Positions 8,586 to 17,457 of a stretch of 64,000 bases of DNA are shown piece by piece. The notes under the pieces were generated by a model. That model did not search any database and was not told the DNA's origin. It worked only from the letters and a program-made list of their open reading frames with translations. The translations under genes were made by a program, and so were the position numbers. The DNA is from Egbenema bharatensis (lineage in GTDB: Bacteria; Cyanobacteriota; Cyanobacteriia; Elainellales; Elainellaceae), in NCBI RefSeq assembly GCF_048077055.1, contig NZ_CP182236.1, positions 1,302,001 through 1,366,000 on the forward strand. Reading direction: 5' to 3'. Numbering within the stretch: the first letter of the stretch is position 1; each line of letters opens with the position of its first letter.

Positions 8586-9383
8586 ATGAAAAATTTACTT
8601 ACGACCGGGTTCGCGTTGACGACAACCCTGGCAGGGCTTTTGTCCGTTGCAGCACCCGCAAACGCCTTTTCCTGGAATAATTCCTGGACTCAACCGACGG
8701 TTCAGACCAAAGCTGAAACTGGGTTTGATGACACACCCTTTCAACAGTTTGTTCAGGCAGAACGGGTGGCTTTGCCAAACATTGGACAGTTCGTGCTGAA
8801 TCCAGAGAAGCTGTTTTTGAAGTTTGACCATGAGGTGATGGTTTACTTCATTAATGAAGGGGCTGGATATCGCAATCAGCTTGCCTTTGAAGCCACCGGA
8901 GCTACAAACGCCACTGGCTTGGTGTTCAACGATATTTCCTCGCCTGAGTCTATTTTGTCTGAAAGTAACGGGGCCCTGCGGAAGGGAGATGGGGTGAGCC
9001 TGGGAACGATTTCCGGCGGCACACAGCTAGACTTCTGGCTGCGGGCAAATGGTTTCAACGGTGGCACAAACATCTTTGGAACGCAAACTGAATCGAACCT
9101 CGATCGACTCCAGCACGTTGTGGCCTATGCCTACCAGAACTTCATTATTCTCGGCTTTGAGGATCTGTATGGTGCATTGGGAGCAACGGGAATTGATCCA
9201 TTGACGGGCAAAATGAACGAGCGATCGGATCGAGACTTCAATGATGTGGTAGTGGTAATCGACATTGGAACCGCGAACCTGAATCACCTGATGGGAGTTC
9301 CTGAACCATCCACCGTACTGGCACTGACTGGTATGACGATCGTTGGCATTTTTGGGCTGCGTCGTAAGGCTAAACCCGCTTAG
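8586..9383 (+). CDS. PEP-CTERM protein with DUF4114-like domain
   Basis: 265 residues. An N-terminal signal peptide (about 1-27, ending APANA) precedes a beta-rich exported domain. Its C-terminal part carries DRDFNDVVVVIDIG, the hallmark of DUF4114. Residues about 240-265 are a PEP-CTERM sorting signal: VPEPS, a hydrophobic helix, then LRRKAKPA. Established knowledge: such signals are processed by exosortase and direct proteins to the cell surface or exopolysaccharide. The partner exosortase is not in this window. Confidence 0.88.
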   Translation: MKNLLTTGFALTTTLAGLLSVAAPANAFSWNNSWTQPTVQTKAETGFDDTPFQQFVQAERVALPNIGQFVLNPEKLFLKFDHEVMVYFINEGAGYRNQLAFEATGATNATGLVFNDISSPESILSESNGALRKGDGVSLGTISGGTQLDFWLRANGFNGGTNIFGTQTESNLDRLQHVVAYAYQNFIILGFEDLYGALGATGIDPLTGKMNERSDRDFNDVVVVIDIGTANLNHLMGVPEPSTVLALTGMTIVGIFGLRRKAKPA

Positions 9384-9413
9384 GAATGCAATTGAATAAT
9401 CTGAGATTCTTGA

Positions 9414-9436
9414 GGGGTGGGCATCTTGCCCGCCCA
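9414..9436. repeat. Dispersed hairpin repeat, GGGTGGGCATCTTGCCCGCCC family
   Basis: A hairpin of about nine base pairs lying between two convergent genes, where it may act as a bidirectional terminator. Related copies lie at 25964-25988, 26022-26043, 44468-44492, 50051-50070 (partial) and 52469-52490 (partial). Confidence 0.7.
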
Positions 9437-9457
9437 AGCCAAAGTCAATCAGTCAAC

Positions 9458-10603
9458 CTATCCCAGACTATCTTTGAGGGCATAAACCACTTGCTCTTGC
9501 TGACTGGCCTCTAGCTCTGGAAACATAGGTAGAGACAGCACTTCCTGTGATAGTTGCTCAGATATCCTCAACTGTCCTGCCCGATCGCCCAACTCAGCGT
9601 AGATGGGCTGAAGGTGAAGCGGTTTGGGGTAATAGACCATTGTTCCCACCTGCTGCTGCTGAAGCTGCTGACGGACGCGATCGCGGCAATTATGCGGCTC
9701 TTCAATGGTTGAACCTGCCTCAGGGGGAAGTACCCGAATCGTGTACTGATTCCAGACGCTTTGCCCGCCTTCCGTTTCCTGGGGAATCATAATGCCAGAA
9801 AGGGATTGCAGCAGCTCATGGTACCGACCCGCGATCGCCTGTCGTTGGGTATTCCAGCGATCCAGGTAGTGCAACTTGACGAGCAGAATGGCTGCCTGCA
9901 CGGCATCCAAACGACTATTCACCCCGATCGCCTCATAGAGATAGCGTTGTTTTTGACCATGATCCCGCAGAATGCGGAGTTGATCGGCAATGGCGGCATC
10001 GTTGGTCGTAATTGCCCCTCCATCGCCGCAAGCCCCCAAATTTTTGGTGGGATAAAAGCTAAAGCAGCCGATGTGCCCAATGCTGCCGACTCGCTGCCCT
10101 GCCCAGGTGGCTCCCGTTGCCTGAGCGCAATCTTCAATCACCCAGAGTTGATGGGCTTGAGCGATGGACATCAGGCGGGTCATGTCTACTGGTTGCCCAA
10201 ACAGATGCACTGGAATAATGGCCTTGGTGCGATCGGTAATGGCAGCTTCTACCTGGTTCAGGTCTAAATTATAGGTGTGCAGATCGGTGTCCACAAAAAC
10301 GGGTTTCGCGCCAACAGCACTAATGACTTCAGCCGTTGCGACAAAGGTAAATGGAGTTGTAATAACCTCATCTCCTGCACCGATTTGGAGCGATCGTAAT
10401 GCCAGAAACAGGGCATCTGTTCCAGAGTTACAGGCGATACATTCGGTTGTCCCCGTATAGGCAGCAAACTGTTGTTCAAACGTTTGAACCGTCGAACCGC
10501 CAATATATTGACCCGATGCCAGTACCTCTGAGGCGGCTGCCCGGATTTCATCACCAATTAGTTTGTATTGCTTGCTGAGATCGAACGACGGAATAGAATT
10601 CAC
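9458..10603 (-). CDS. DegT/DnrJ/EryC1/StrS family aminotransferase
   Basis: PLP-dependent sugar aminotransferase that makes amino sugars from nucleotide 3- or 4-keto sugars for surface polysaccharides. About 381 residues from the GTG at 10603; an upstream in-frame start at 10654 would add 17 residues. Motifs: ACNSGTDALFLAL (cofactor phosphate contact), PVHLFGQ, VIEDCAQA, and FSFYPTKNLGACGDGGAI with the PLP lysine in PTKN. The C-terminal region (YYPKPLHLQPIY) matches the family. It stands alone, with no neighbouring sugar-nucleotide genes, so the substrate cannot be fixed from context. Confidence 0.9.
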   Translation of the reverse strand: MNSIPSFDLSKQYKLIGDEIRAAASEVLASGQYIGGSTVQTFEQQFAAYTGTTECIACNSGTDALFLALRSLQIGAGDEVITTPFTFVATAEVISAVGAKPVFVDTDLHTYNLDLNQVEAAITDRTKAIIPVHLFGQPVDMTRLMSIAQAHQLWVIEDCAQATGATWAGQRVGSIGHIGCFSFYPTKNLGACGDGGAITTNDAAIADQLRILRDHGQKQRYLYEAIGVNSRLDAVQAAILLVKLHYLDRWNTQRQAIAGRYHELLQSLSGIMIPQETEGGQSVWNQYTIRVLPPEAGSTIEEPHNCRDRVRQQLQQQQVGTMVYYPKPLHLQPIYAELGDRAGQLRISEQLSQEVLSLPMFPELEASQQEQVVYALKDSLG

Positions 10604-10793
10604 TCTGTTACACCACACACTCTTCGATAAAGCGGACACTGACAGAACGGACAAGCAAACCCAATCATAATCGACAGGGATTTAGCCGTAGGGATTGGAA
10701 TGCCAAAAACCCTGCCAAGGTTTCCGACAGGCAATTATTATACTCACAGTCCTAACCGCGATTCAGTTGTCAATAGCCACAATTTGCACCGCA

Positions 10794-11732
10794 TCAAACT
10801 GACTCAGGCAAATTCACCACCGTTTGGTCTGCTTTTGCCATATTAAGCTGACCGATTTGCTTGAGTAAATCTAGGAACGCGAAAACGGCCGGAATGTGGA
10901 GGGAGTTTTCTAGAATAATCACCCCAATCACCCGCTCGAAGGGGATAGGCAGGCTACGCACTCGAATTCCGGGAGGCAACGGTTCGGCAGCCAAAAGGGG
11001 CAGAATCCCAACGCCTAACCCCTGCTTTACCATGCTGACGATCGTAGAGTCCTGGTTGATTTTGTGGACGATGTTGAGGGCGGGCGCAAAGGTGGCGAAG
11101 TGTTTGTAGAGATCCATTTCGCAGGGTTGGTCTTCTGGGGGCAAAATCAGGGGCAGTTGAGCGAGCTTGTCCCAGGTGAGGGAATCGGGCGGAGCGGCAG
11201 CAGCGGGAGTTAGAACCGGTGGCGGAAATAAAACCACGTATTCATCGCGCAACATCTCCCAGGCGGCAAATTCATCACTGGTGGGCAAGTAGGTAAAGCC
11301 GATGTCAGCCCGACCATCCCGTAGAAGTTGTTCAATATCCGTATGAACCCCGCATTCCACCAGGGTAGTAGCCACTCCTGGGAATTGGCTATGAAACTGA
11401 GCAATCACCGCAGGCAGAACGTGGGTTGCCACACTGCGGAAGGCAGCAATTCGGACTTGTCCCCCCTTCAGGCTTCTTTGGGACTGGGCTTCCTGCTGCA
11501 TCTGATCGAGTAATTGCAAGACTTCACGGGCATAGTGGGTGATGCGTTCCCCAACCGGAGTTAGCGTTGCTCCATGCCGTCCCCGCAAAAATAGCGGTAC
11601 GCCCAACTCTTCTTCCAGGGAGGCGATCGAGTGGCTAATGGTGGATTGAGTCAGATTCAAGGATAGAGCTGCTTCACTGAAATTACCGACCTCGGCGACT
11701 GCAACAATGGCTCGAAGCTGTGAAAGATTCAT
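10794..11732 (-). CDS. LysR-family transcriptional regulator
   Basis: 312 residues, full length for the family. The N-terminal winged helix-turn-helix spans about 1-60 (AVAEVGNFSEAALSLNLTQS, then SIASLEEELGVPLFLR), and the C-terminal periplasmic-binding-like effector domain starts near QVRIAAF. The effector is unknown. It is divergent from the 89-aa protein at 11911, with about 180 bp between them. By the usual LysR arrangement it may control that gene as well as itself. Confidence 0.92.
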   Translation of the reverse strand: MNLSQLRAIVAVAEVGNFSEAALSLNLTQSTISHSIASLEEELGVPLFLRGRHGATLTPVGERITHYAREVLQLLDQMQQEAQSQRSLKGGQVRIAAFRSVATHVLPAVIAQFHSQFPGVATTLVECGVHTDIEQLLRDGRADIGFTYLPTSDEFAAWEMLRDEYVVLFPPPVLTPAAAAPPDSLTWDKLAQLPLILPPEDQPCEMDLYKHFATFAPALNIVHKINQDSTIVSMVKQGLGVGILPLLAAEPLPPGIRVRSLPIPFERVIGVIILENSLHIPAVFAFLDLLKQIGQLNMAKADQTVVNLPESV

Positions 11733-11910
11733 AGTGATACTGCTTCATCTCCTGCGTAGACAGCCTCCTGATCGATCGTGCCACTAGAAACGGTTGCCGC
11801 ATTCCTCCAGGTGTATGAATTCCGTCGATAGCATCTATTGATGTAATAGTTTGTAAACCTTTGAGTGGCTGGATAGGGTGGAGAAGAGACGAATTTGGAG
11901 GAGTGTCGAA

Positions 11911-12180
11911 ATGAGAACCTCTCATGTTTATCATCCAGTCCAGGCGATTCGGCGCTGGTTAACTCAGCGTTTGGTGAGCAGCAATGAGCTACAGGTCTGG
12001 CAAACCACCGATCGCGCTGGACAAACCTACTGGCACGCCTATGATCCGGTCACGCATGCCTCTGTTGTGTGTCAGTCTGAATCAGAAATGGCTACATGGA
12101 TTGAGGAGGCATACTACACCACCCGATTTCACCCCTCGGATTATTGGCTCGATCGCCATCGGTTAATGCCATCCAGATAG
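11911..12180 (+). CDS. 89-aa protein, member 1 of a small three-member family
   Basis: 89 residues from the ATG at 11911, preceded by GGAGGAG. The last two thirds align without gaps to the proteins at 42429 and 42958: W-x3-D-x2-(S/T)-H, five variable residues and x, then (S/T)-(D/E)-x-E-x3-W-(I/L)-(D/E)-x2-(Y/F). Here the core reads YWHAYDPVTHASVVCQ then SESEMATWIEEAYY. It has no signal peptide or transmembrane helix. I do not recognise a named family. It is divergent from the LysR regulator and followed by the peptide ABC gene. The function is unknown; a small cytoplasmic protein or regulator is a guess. Confidence 0.7.
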   Translation: MRTSHVYHPVQAIRRWLTQRLVSSNELQVWQTTDRAGQTYWHAYDPVTHASVVCQSESEMATWIEEAYYTTRFHPSDYWLDRHRLMPSR

Positions 12181-12372
12181 GCCATTCCCAGGTCAGTCAT
12201 TTCATCAGCCGGGCTATGCGGAACTTCTTTGCCGCAACTCCAGTCATATCCCAAACGATGCTTGTGATAGTCGATCGCCCCATGAAGCTAACTGAATTTA
12301 CAGTCCAAGTGTGGCGAGGGCTGATAAGATCCAGCTAAATTTGAGATCTGCAATTTGACCCGGCTGACTTCC

Positions 12373-14289
12373 ATGAATGACACCATCCTCGACGTTCGCA
12401 ATCTTCAAGTGGAGTTTCTGACCAGCGAAAGCATCCTCACAGCCGTTGATGGCATCTCCTTTCAGGTGAAGCGGGGACAAACCGTGGGAATCGTAGGGGA
12501 ATCGGGGTCGGGGAAATCTGTCACCTCCCTGGCGGTAATGGGCCTGGTTCCCAATCCGGGACGAATCAGCGGCGGTGAAGTTTGGTTTCAGGATACGGAA
12601 GATCAGGAACCGATCGACCTGGTGAAGCTTCGCCGGGGACAGATGCAGCAATATCGAGGCGGGCGGGTGTCGATGATTTTTCAGGAACCGCTCAGTTCGT
12701 TGAACCCGGTTTATACCTGCGGCTTTCAAATCATGGAAGCAATCCGGCAGCACGAACCCAATATTTCTCCAGCAGCAGCCCGTCGTCGTGCAATTAATTT
12801 GCTCCAGGAAGTCAAGCTCCTACCCAGCGATGAGGATTTGCAGCAGCAATATCGAGATCAGTGGCAAAAGACTCATCCGACCAAAGCCCTGTCCGATCGA
12901 GAGCTATCGAAGCAGGTGAGTGAACACAAACACGCCATTCTGAAACGCTATCCCCACGAGCTATCTGGCGGACAAATTCAGCGGATCATGATTGCCATGG
13001 CCATCTGCTGCAATCCCTCTTTGCTCATTGCCGATGAGCCAACTACTGCGCTGGATGTTACCGTTCAGGCTCGCACCCTCGAACTTCTGCGGGAATTGCG
13101 CGATCGGCGAGGGATGTCGATTATTTTCATTACCCACGATCTGAGCATTATTGCTGAAATTGCCGACTGGGTGGCAGTGATGTATCAGGGCAAAATCGTC
13201 GAGTATGGTTCGGTCTGGGATATTTTCTCTAATCCGCAGCATCCCTACACTAAAGGACTGCTCGCCTGCCGACCGCAACCCGATCGCCGTTTGCAGTATC
13301 TCCCCACCATCACTGACTTTATGGAAGTCACGACAGACTCCAATGGTGAAATGCTCATCCAGGAAAAAGAGCTATCTGTGGAGCAAGCCCTGCGGATCAA
13401 CTCAGAAATGAGCACCGCTGATTCCAGTCAGCGCATGGCAGATCTGGAGCAGAACGCTCCCTTGCTCTCAGTTGAAGATCTTCAGGTGAGCTACCCCATT
13501 CGCGGCATTTTTGGGCGGACTCAACGGTATGTGATGGCGGTCAATGGCGTTTCGTTTCAGGTGTATCCGGGGGAAACCCTGGGATTGGTGGGTGAGTCGG
13601 GCTGCGGTAAGACGACGTTGGCGCGAACCCTGCTGCGCTTAGTGAAGCCCACGCGAGGCAAGATTGTGTTTGAAGGGGTTGACATTGCCCCGTTGAGTAA
13701 CAATCGACTCCGACAATTACGCCGGGATATGCAAATTATCTTTCAGGATCCCTTCAGCTCGCTGGATCCCCGGATGACGATTCAGGAGGCAATCACGGAA
13801 CCCCTGAAAATTCACGGTATCAATATGAGTCGGCGTAACCGGGCCGAACGAGTGGAATATTTACTCGATCGCGTCGGCATTAATCCGAAGTGGGCGAACC
13901 GTTATCCCCATGAGTTTTCGGGCGGACAGAGACAGCGGATTTGCATTGCCCGTGCCCTGGCTCTCAATCCGAAGTTTATTATCTGCGATGAGTCGGTTTC
14001 TGCGCTGGATGTATCGGTGCAGGCGCAAGTTTTGAACCTGTTGAAAGAATTACAGCAGGAGTTTAACCTCACCTATATTTTCATCTCCCATGATCTGAGT
14101 GTCGTCAAGTTTATGAGCGATCGAATTGTCGTGATGAATCGAGGCAAGATTGAAGAAGTGGGCCCCGCCGAAAGCATTTACTTGACCCCTCAACAGCCCT
14201 ATACTCAACAATTGATCGCGGCTATTCCCAAAGGCTCACTGGATTCTATCCGCGAGCGACAAACCCAACGAGGTTTCTTAGTCAGCTAA
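12373..14289 (+). CDS. ABC transporter, fused double ATP-binding protein (oligopeptide/dipeptide type)
   Basis: 638 residues with two OppD/OppF-type nucleotide-binding domains in tandem, as in GsiA or YejF. First domain: Walker A GESGSGKS near 42-49, signature LSGGQIQR near 196, Walker B LLIADEPT. Second domain: Walker A GESGCGKT near 406, signature FSGGQRQR near 514, Walker B FIICDES. Each domain ends with an oligopeptide-type C-terminal extension (NPQHPYTKGLLACRP; TPQQPYTQQLIAAIP). It energises uptake of peptides or similar solutes. The permeases and binding protein are not adjacent, which is common in cyanobacteria. Confidence 0.92.
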   Translation: MNDTILDVRNLQVEFLTSESILTAVDGISFQVKRGQTVGIVGESGSGKSVTSLAVMGLVPNPGRISGGEVWFQDTEDQEPIDLVKLRRGQMQQYRGGRVSMIFQEPLSSLNPVYTCGFQIMEAIRQHEPNISPAAARRRAINLLQEVKLLPSDEDLQQQYRDQWQKTHPTKALSDRELSKQVSEHKHAILKRYPHELSGGQIQRIMIAMAICCNPSLLIADEPTTALDVTVQARTLELLRELRDRRGMSIIFITHDLSIIAEIADWVAVMYQGKIVEYGSVWDIFSNPQHPYTKGLLACRPQPDRRLQYLPTITDFMEVTTDSNGEMLIQEKELSVEQALRINSEMSTADSSQRMADLEQNAPLLSVEDLQVSYPIRGIFGRTQRYVMAVNGVSFQVYPGETLGLVGESGCGKTTLARTLLRLVKPTRGKIVFEGVDIAPLSNNRLRQLRRDMQIIFQDPFSSLDPRMTIQEAITEPLKIHGINMSRRNRAERVEYLLDRVGINPKWANRYPHEFSGGQRQRICIARALALNPKFIICDESVSALDVSVQAQVLNLLKELQQEFNLTYIFISHDLSVVKFMSDRIVVMNRGKIEEVGPAESIYLTPQQPYTQQLIAAIPKGSLDSIRERQTQRGFLVS

Positions 14290-14420
14290 GGAGTATGCGG
14301 AAAAATAATGTACCCGGTAGGGAACGCATAGCAGTACATCCTGACAACAGATTTCTGCAAAGATTGGGATGCTGTTCTATGGCAGATTCTTAATTGCAGG
14401 GTGGGTAAGTCGTGAGAAAC

Positions 14421-14444
14421 GGGGACAAACGAGCGCCTGTCCCC
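14421..14444 (-). terminator. Hairpin downstream of psb35
   Basis: GGGGACA and TGTCCCC form a 7-bp stem about 55 nt after the psb35 stop, and GTTTCTC follows on the minus strand. The T tract is short, so this is a weak terminator or a 3' stabiliser of the psb35 message. Confidence 0.4.
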
Positions 14445-14499
14445 ATTAGAAAACCCCATTAAAAAGTAGACCCGTTGAAGAGTAAAAAACCAAACAACG

Positions 14500-14706
14500 C
14501 TATACGCCCGGATTTTCTGACTTGTCCACTTCAGGAACAATATCAGGACGTTCCTTGCCTTCCCAACCGGGTGGACGCTTGGAGTTATACCAGGCAATAG
14601 AACCGATCGTAACCGCAGCGATAAAACCAATAATAAGAACCGCAGTGTACGCGATCGGAAAACTGGGTGCTTGGGTGACAGGGTCTGCAACTAATAAGTT
14701 CATCAT
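14500..14706 (-). CDS. psb35: Probable photosystem II assembly protein Psb35
   Basis: 68 residues (67 from the second ATG). One transmembrane helix (AYTAVLIIGFIAAVTIGSIA) is followed by the conserved WYNSKRPPGWEGKERPDIVPEVDK tail, which I recognise as the cyanobacterial Ssl2148-type small protein. Established knowledge: Psb35 associates with the CP47 module and high-light-inducible proteins during photosystem II assembly in thylakoids. The start is supported by GAGAGG upstream. The gene is monocistronic, with a hairpin after the stop. The family name is from memory of the motif, so moderate certainty. Confidence 0.65.
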   Translation of the reverse strand: MMNLLVADPVTQAPSFPIAYTAVLIIGFIAAVTIGSIAWYNSKRPPGWEGKERPDIVPEVDKSENPGV

Positions 14707-15131
14707 AATGAACCTCTCATAGATTTCACGTCGTTATCCACATCACCCTACCAATCCATAGAAGGGTACACATCTGCCTTTTTATGGAGACAGACTTCAC
14801 CCCACCGAAGTAAGTCTGGCTGACCCAACGAACCTATCTCTTTAGAGCGAAGCAAAACCAATTGCCAGTCTTTATTGTGGAATCATAATTGCTTGGTGTT
14901 GTCTTTGCCGAATGCTCATCAAAGCAGTGAGTTCAAGGGCGTAACTCGTCAACTGCTCAGTCAACTCAATGACACCGCTTCGTTTCGTTCACTGTTCCTC
15001 GGCGAATTGACCCAGCAAGCTGAGTACGACTGAGTTGAATGTGTTGACTGATGAATATACGCGGTTACTGAAGCTGATTCGTCAACCGAATTGGATAGCC
15101 AGAACCTATGCAGACATTAGGAGGAATTACT
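14707..15131. other. Gene-free interval between psb35 and the DJ-1 fusion
   Basis: About 425 bp holding the two divergent promoters. No small gene or strong repeat was found. A GTCAACTGCTCAGTCAACTC pair of half-sites occurs near 14948-14967. Confidence 0.4.
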
Positions 15132-16224
15132 GTGATCAGAACAAATGGCATGAATCGAGTGCGGGTAGCAGTTCTCATTGAAAATTCGTTTGAAGACTCA
15201 GAATTTCAGGTTCCATATACTGCTTTGAAGCAAGCCAATGCGGAAGTCACGGTGATTGGTTCGCGCATGAATGAGGAATATCACGGCAAGCAGGGTAAGG
15301 TTTCCATTCGTCCTGATGCCACTGCCGCCGAAGTGCGAGCGGAAGATTTTGAGGCGATCGTCATTCCGGGCGGAGGCGCACCGGATCTGATGCGCACCAA
15401 CCCCAATGTGGTTCAATTAGTGACAGAAGCGATCGCGCAGGACAAGGTAATCGCAGCCGTTTGTCATGGTTCCTCAGGTGTTGATTGAAGCAGATCAGCT
15501 TCGAGATAAGCAGGCGACCGGCTATCGGGCCATTCGTAAGGATATGGAAAATGCGGGAGTCACCTATGTTGACGAACCCGTTGTTGTAGATGGTAACTTA
15601 ATTACAGCCCGCCAACCCAGCGATTTGCCCATGTTCACTGCAACCTTACTGGGTCGGTTGGGGTTAGCGATCGAAGGCATGCTATTACCTGATCCCAGCG
15701 ATCGGATGGTGGAATGGTGGCAGTTTGCCGAACGGTGGGGCGGATCAAGCCGTCAAGACATTCTCAACGCGCTGAACACGGCGATCGTTGGTGAGCGATA
15801 TACGTTAGCTTCCTTTAAACACTACGCCAACCGAGTCACTGATCCAGAACTTAAGTTGGTGCTGGAGGAAATTATTGCCACCAAAGAACGCCATACGGTG
15901 CTGTTGGAAGAACGGCTCAACCTGTTTAGTGAACAAATTACCTGGCAGGCAGCGGGAAGTGAAGCCTATGCTACGCTGCAAAGCTGGTTGCTGCAAAATA
16001 TTGATGATACGGCGATTTTGCGACGTGCTTTAGGCGATATTCAAACCGGGCTGGTTGATGCCAATCATTTAAGCAGCCAGATTACCGACCCAGTTACAAC
16101 AGAGCTATTTACCCAGATTGCTCAAAACTTGCACCGTTGCGAACTTCGGTTAGTAGAGCTATATCGTGCTCGACGGGGAGAGCAGGTTGAACCCCCGTTA
16201 CCAACGACGATCGCAGCCAGCTAG
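15132..16224 (+). pseudogene. DJ-1/PfpI-type protein fused to a ferritin-like helical domain, frameshifted
   Basis: The N-terminal half is a PfpI/DJ-1 glutamine-amidotransferase-like domain (VRVAVLIENSFEDSEFQVP, IVIPGGGAPD, AAVCHG with the nucleophilic Cys). Right after CHG the frame breaks: GGTTCCTCAGG has one T too many at 15470-15471. In the next frame the expected PQVLIEAD...GYRAIRKDMENAG continues and completes the domain. A C-terminal helical domain of about 150 residues (LNTAIVGERYTLASFKHYA, EEIIATKERHTVLLEERLNLF) resembles ferritin-like stress proteins. The start is GTG 15132, because AGGAGG lies at 15119-15124. Likely a protein chaperone, deglycase or protease-like stress protein. 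The break may be a sequencing error. Confidence 0.75.
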
Positions 16225-16237
16225 CCCCCTGAGGTTG

Positions 16238-16269
16238 AAAGGCGATTCATCAGCAATCGCCTTTTTTTT
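16238..16269 (+). terminator. Rho-independent terminator
   Basis: The perfect 10-bp stem AAAGGCGATT / AATCGCCTTT with loop CATCAGC is followed by a run of T, 14 nt after the DJ-1 fusion stop codon. Confidence 0.9.
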
Positions 16270-16336
16270 GCTTTTACGAGTGCGCTTTTACGGGTGTGCT
16301 TTCACGGCTTTGATTGCGGCTCTATCCCCCTCCCCA

Positions 16337-16642
16337 TCACACCCCGACTTCTGCCAGCAGTTGGTGCATTTCTTCTGCCGATAATCCCTGCTGAATGTAG
16401 CGAGGAGATTGGGGAGTGTAGGGGCTTTGTAATCGATCGACGGTCATTATTTTTGCCGTTGCAGGTAATACGGGAATATCCGGATCAAAGTCTGTCGATC
16501 GCATTAAAGAACTGGAAAAGCCCTTAAAGATAGCAATCTGATCCGTGTCTCCTTGATCCTCGATCGTCACGAGTAACACTTCCTGCGGTCGCTTCAAGGT
16601 GTATTGTTCCAACCGCCATCCTAAAGACTGTCTGTCACTCAT
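16337..16642 (-). CDS. Conserved cyanobacterial hypothetical protein, 101 aa
   Basis: A soluble 101-residue protein with a short beta-rich core (PQEVLLVTIEDQGDTDQIAIFKGFSSSLM) and a C-terminal SAEEMHQLLAEVGV. Its ATG overlaps the stop of the DUF3177 gene by 4 bp, so the two are translationally coupled and probably work together. No catalytic motif is seen. Confidence 0.7.
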   Translation of the reverse strand: MSDRQSLGWRLEQYTLKRPQEVLLVTIEDQGDTDQIAIFKGFSSSLMRSTDFDPDIPVLPATAKIMTVDRLQSPYTPQSPRYIQQGLSAEEMHQLLAEVGV

Positions 16643-17232
16643 TGCTCCATTGCTGTGCGTCCCTGCCGCGCCAGTCGAAAGATGACAAAGTGACCCAGGT
16701 AGAGCAGATAAATAATCAGCCCTGCAATCCCCAAAAATCCTAAAAATCCAGGGGTGTAGTTGGGATGGAACGCATTTTTAAACCCAAAGGGCGGATCAAG
16801 CCAAACCTGACAAAAGGGGGTAGTAAAGGCCTCGCGGGAGAAGGCGCACTGTAGAAACGGAATCGATGCAATTACGCCTAGTACGCAGTACACCGTGGTT
16901 GCCCATCGCCAGGACGTAAAGGCCAGTTTGAGTTGATTCCGGGGTTGATCATCAATCTCCTCATTGATATCTGCCCAAAACCACAGTCCGATCGGAATCA
17001 GCACTCGCGCCATGACACTGGTGAGAAAGCTGAAGGGAAAGCCGCCAATCATCAAATACACGGTGATGGCTAACAGGCTGGATACGCGCCAGTAAATGAT
17101 GAGCAATCGCTGCATGGCTTCCACTCGTTTGAATAAAGCCCAAATCAGCAAAACCAGGGGAAGGATAACGGTGAAGACCACTGCCAGACGGTAATCCATC
17201 CAGACTAGCGATCGCAGCAATTCTTGGGACAT
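16639..17232 (-). CDS. DUF3177-type integral membrane protein
   Basis: 197 residues with about five hydrophobic helices (AVVFTVILPLVLLIWALF, LLAITVYLMIGGFPFSFL, FLGFLGIAGLIIYLLYLGHF). The sequence matches the cyanobacterial DUF3177 pattern as I know it. No function is established. It is upstream of, and overlaps by 4 bp, the 101-aa gene. Confidence 0.78.
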   Translation of the reverse strand: MSQELLRSLVWMDYRLAVVFTVILPLVLLIWALFKRVEAMQRLLIIYWRVSSLLAITVYLMIGGFPFSFLTSVMARVLIPIGLWFWADINEEIDDQPRNQLKLAFTSWRWATTVYCVLGVIASIPFLQCAFSREAFTTPFCQVWLDPPFGFKNAFHPNYTPGFLGFLGIAGLIIYLLYLGHFVIFRLARQGRTAMEQ

Positions 17233-17457
17233 AGTAGGAGAGTAGGGAATGGGTTTAGACCACTCTCTATATTACTTAAGATTATTGAGAAAACGACTCC
17301 GGTCACGAGTTCGTTGCATCATGTCGCTTGTTGACCAGGGTGGGGAATACTGCGGGCACATGAACTGAGTTAAACCTTTTCCTGGACAAGGGTACAGAAT
17401 TGGTCATCACCTGACCCATTTACCCCACCCTACAGGCTTCAGATGCGCCATTTCCAT

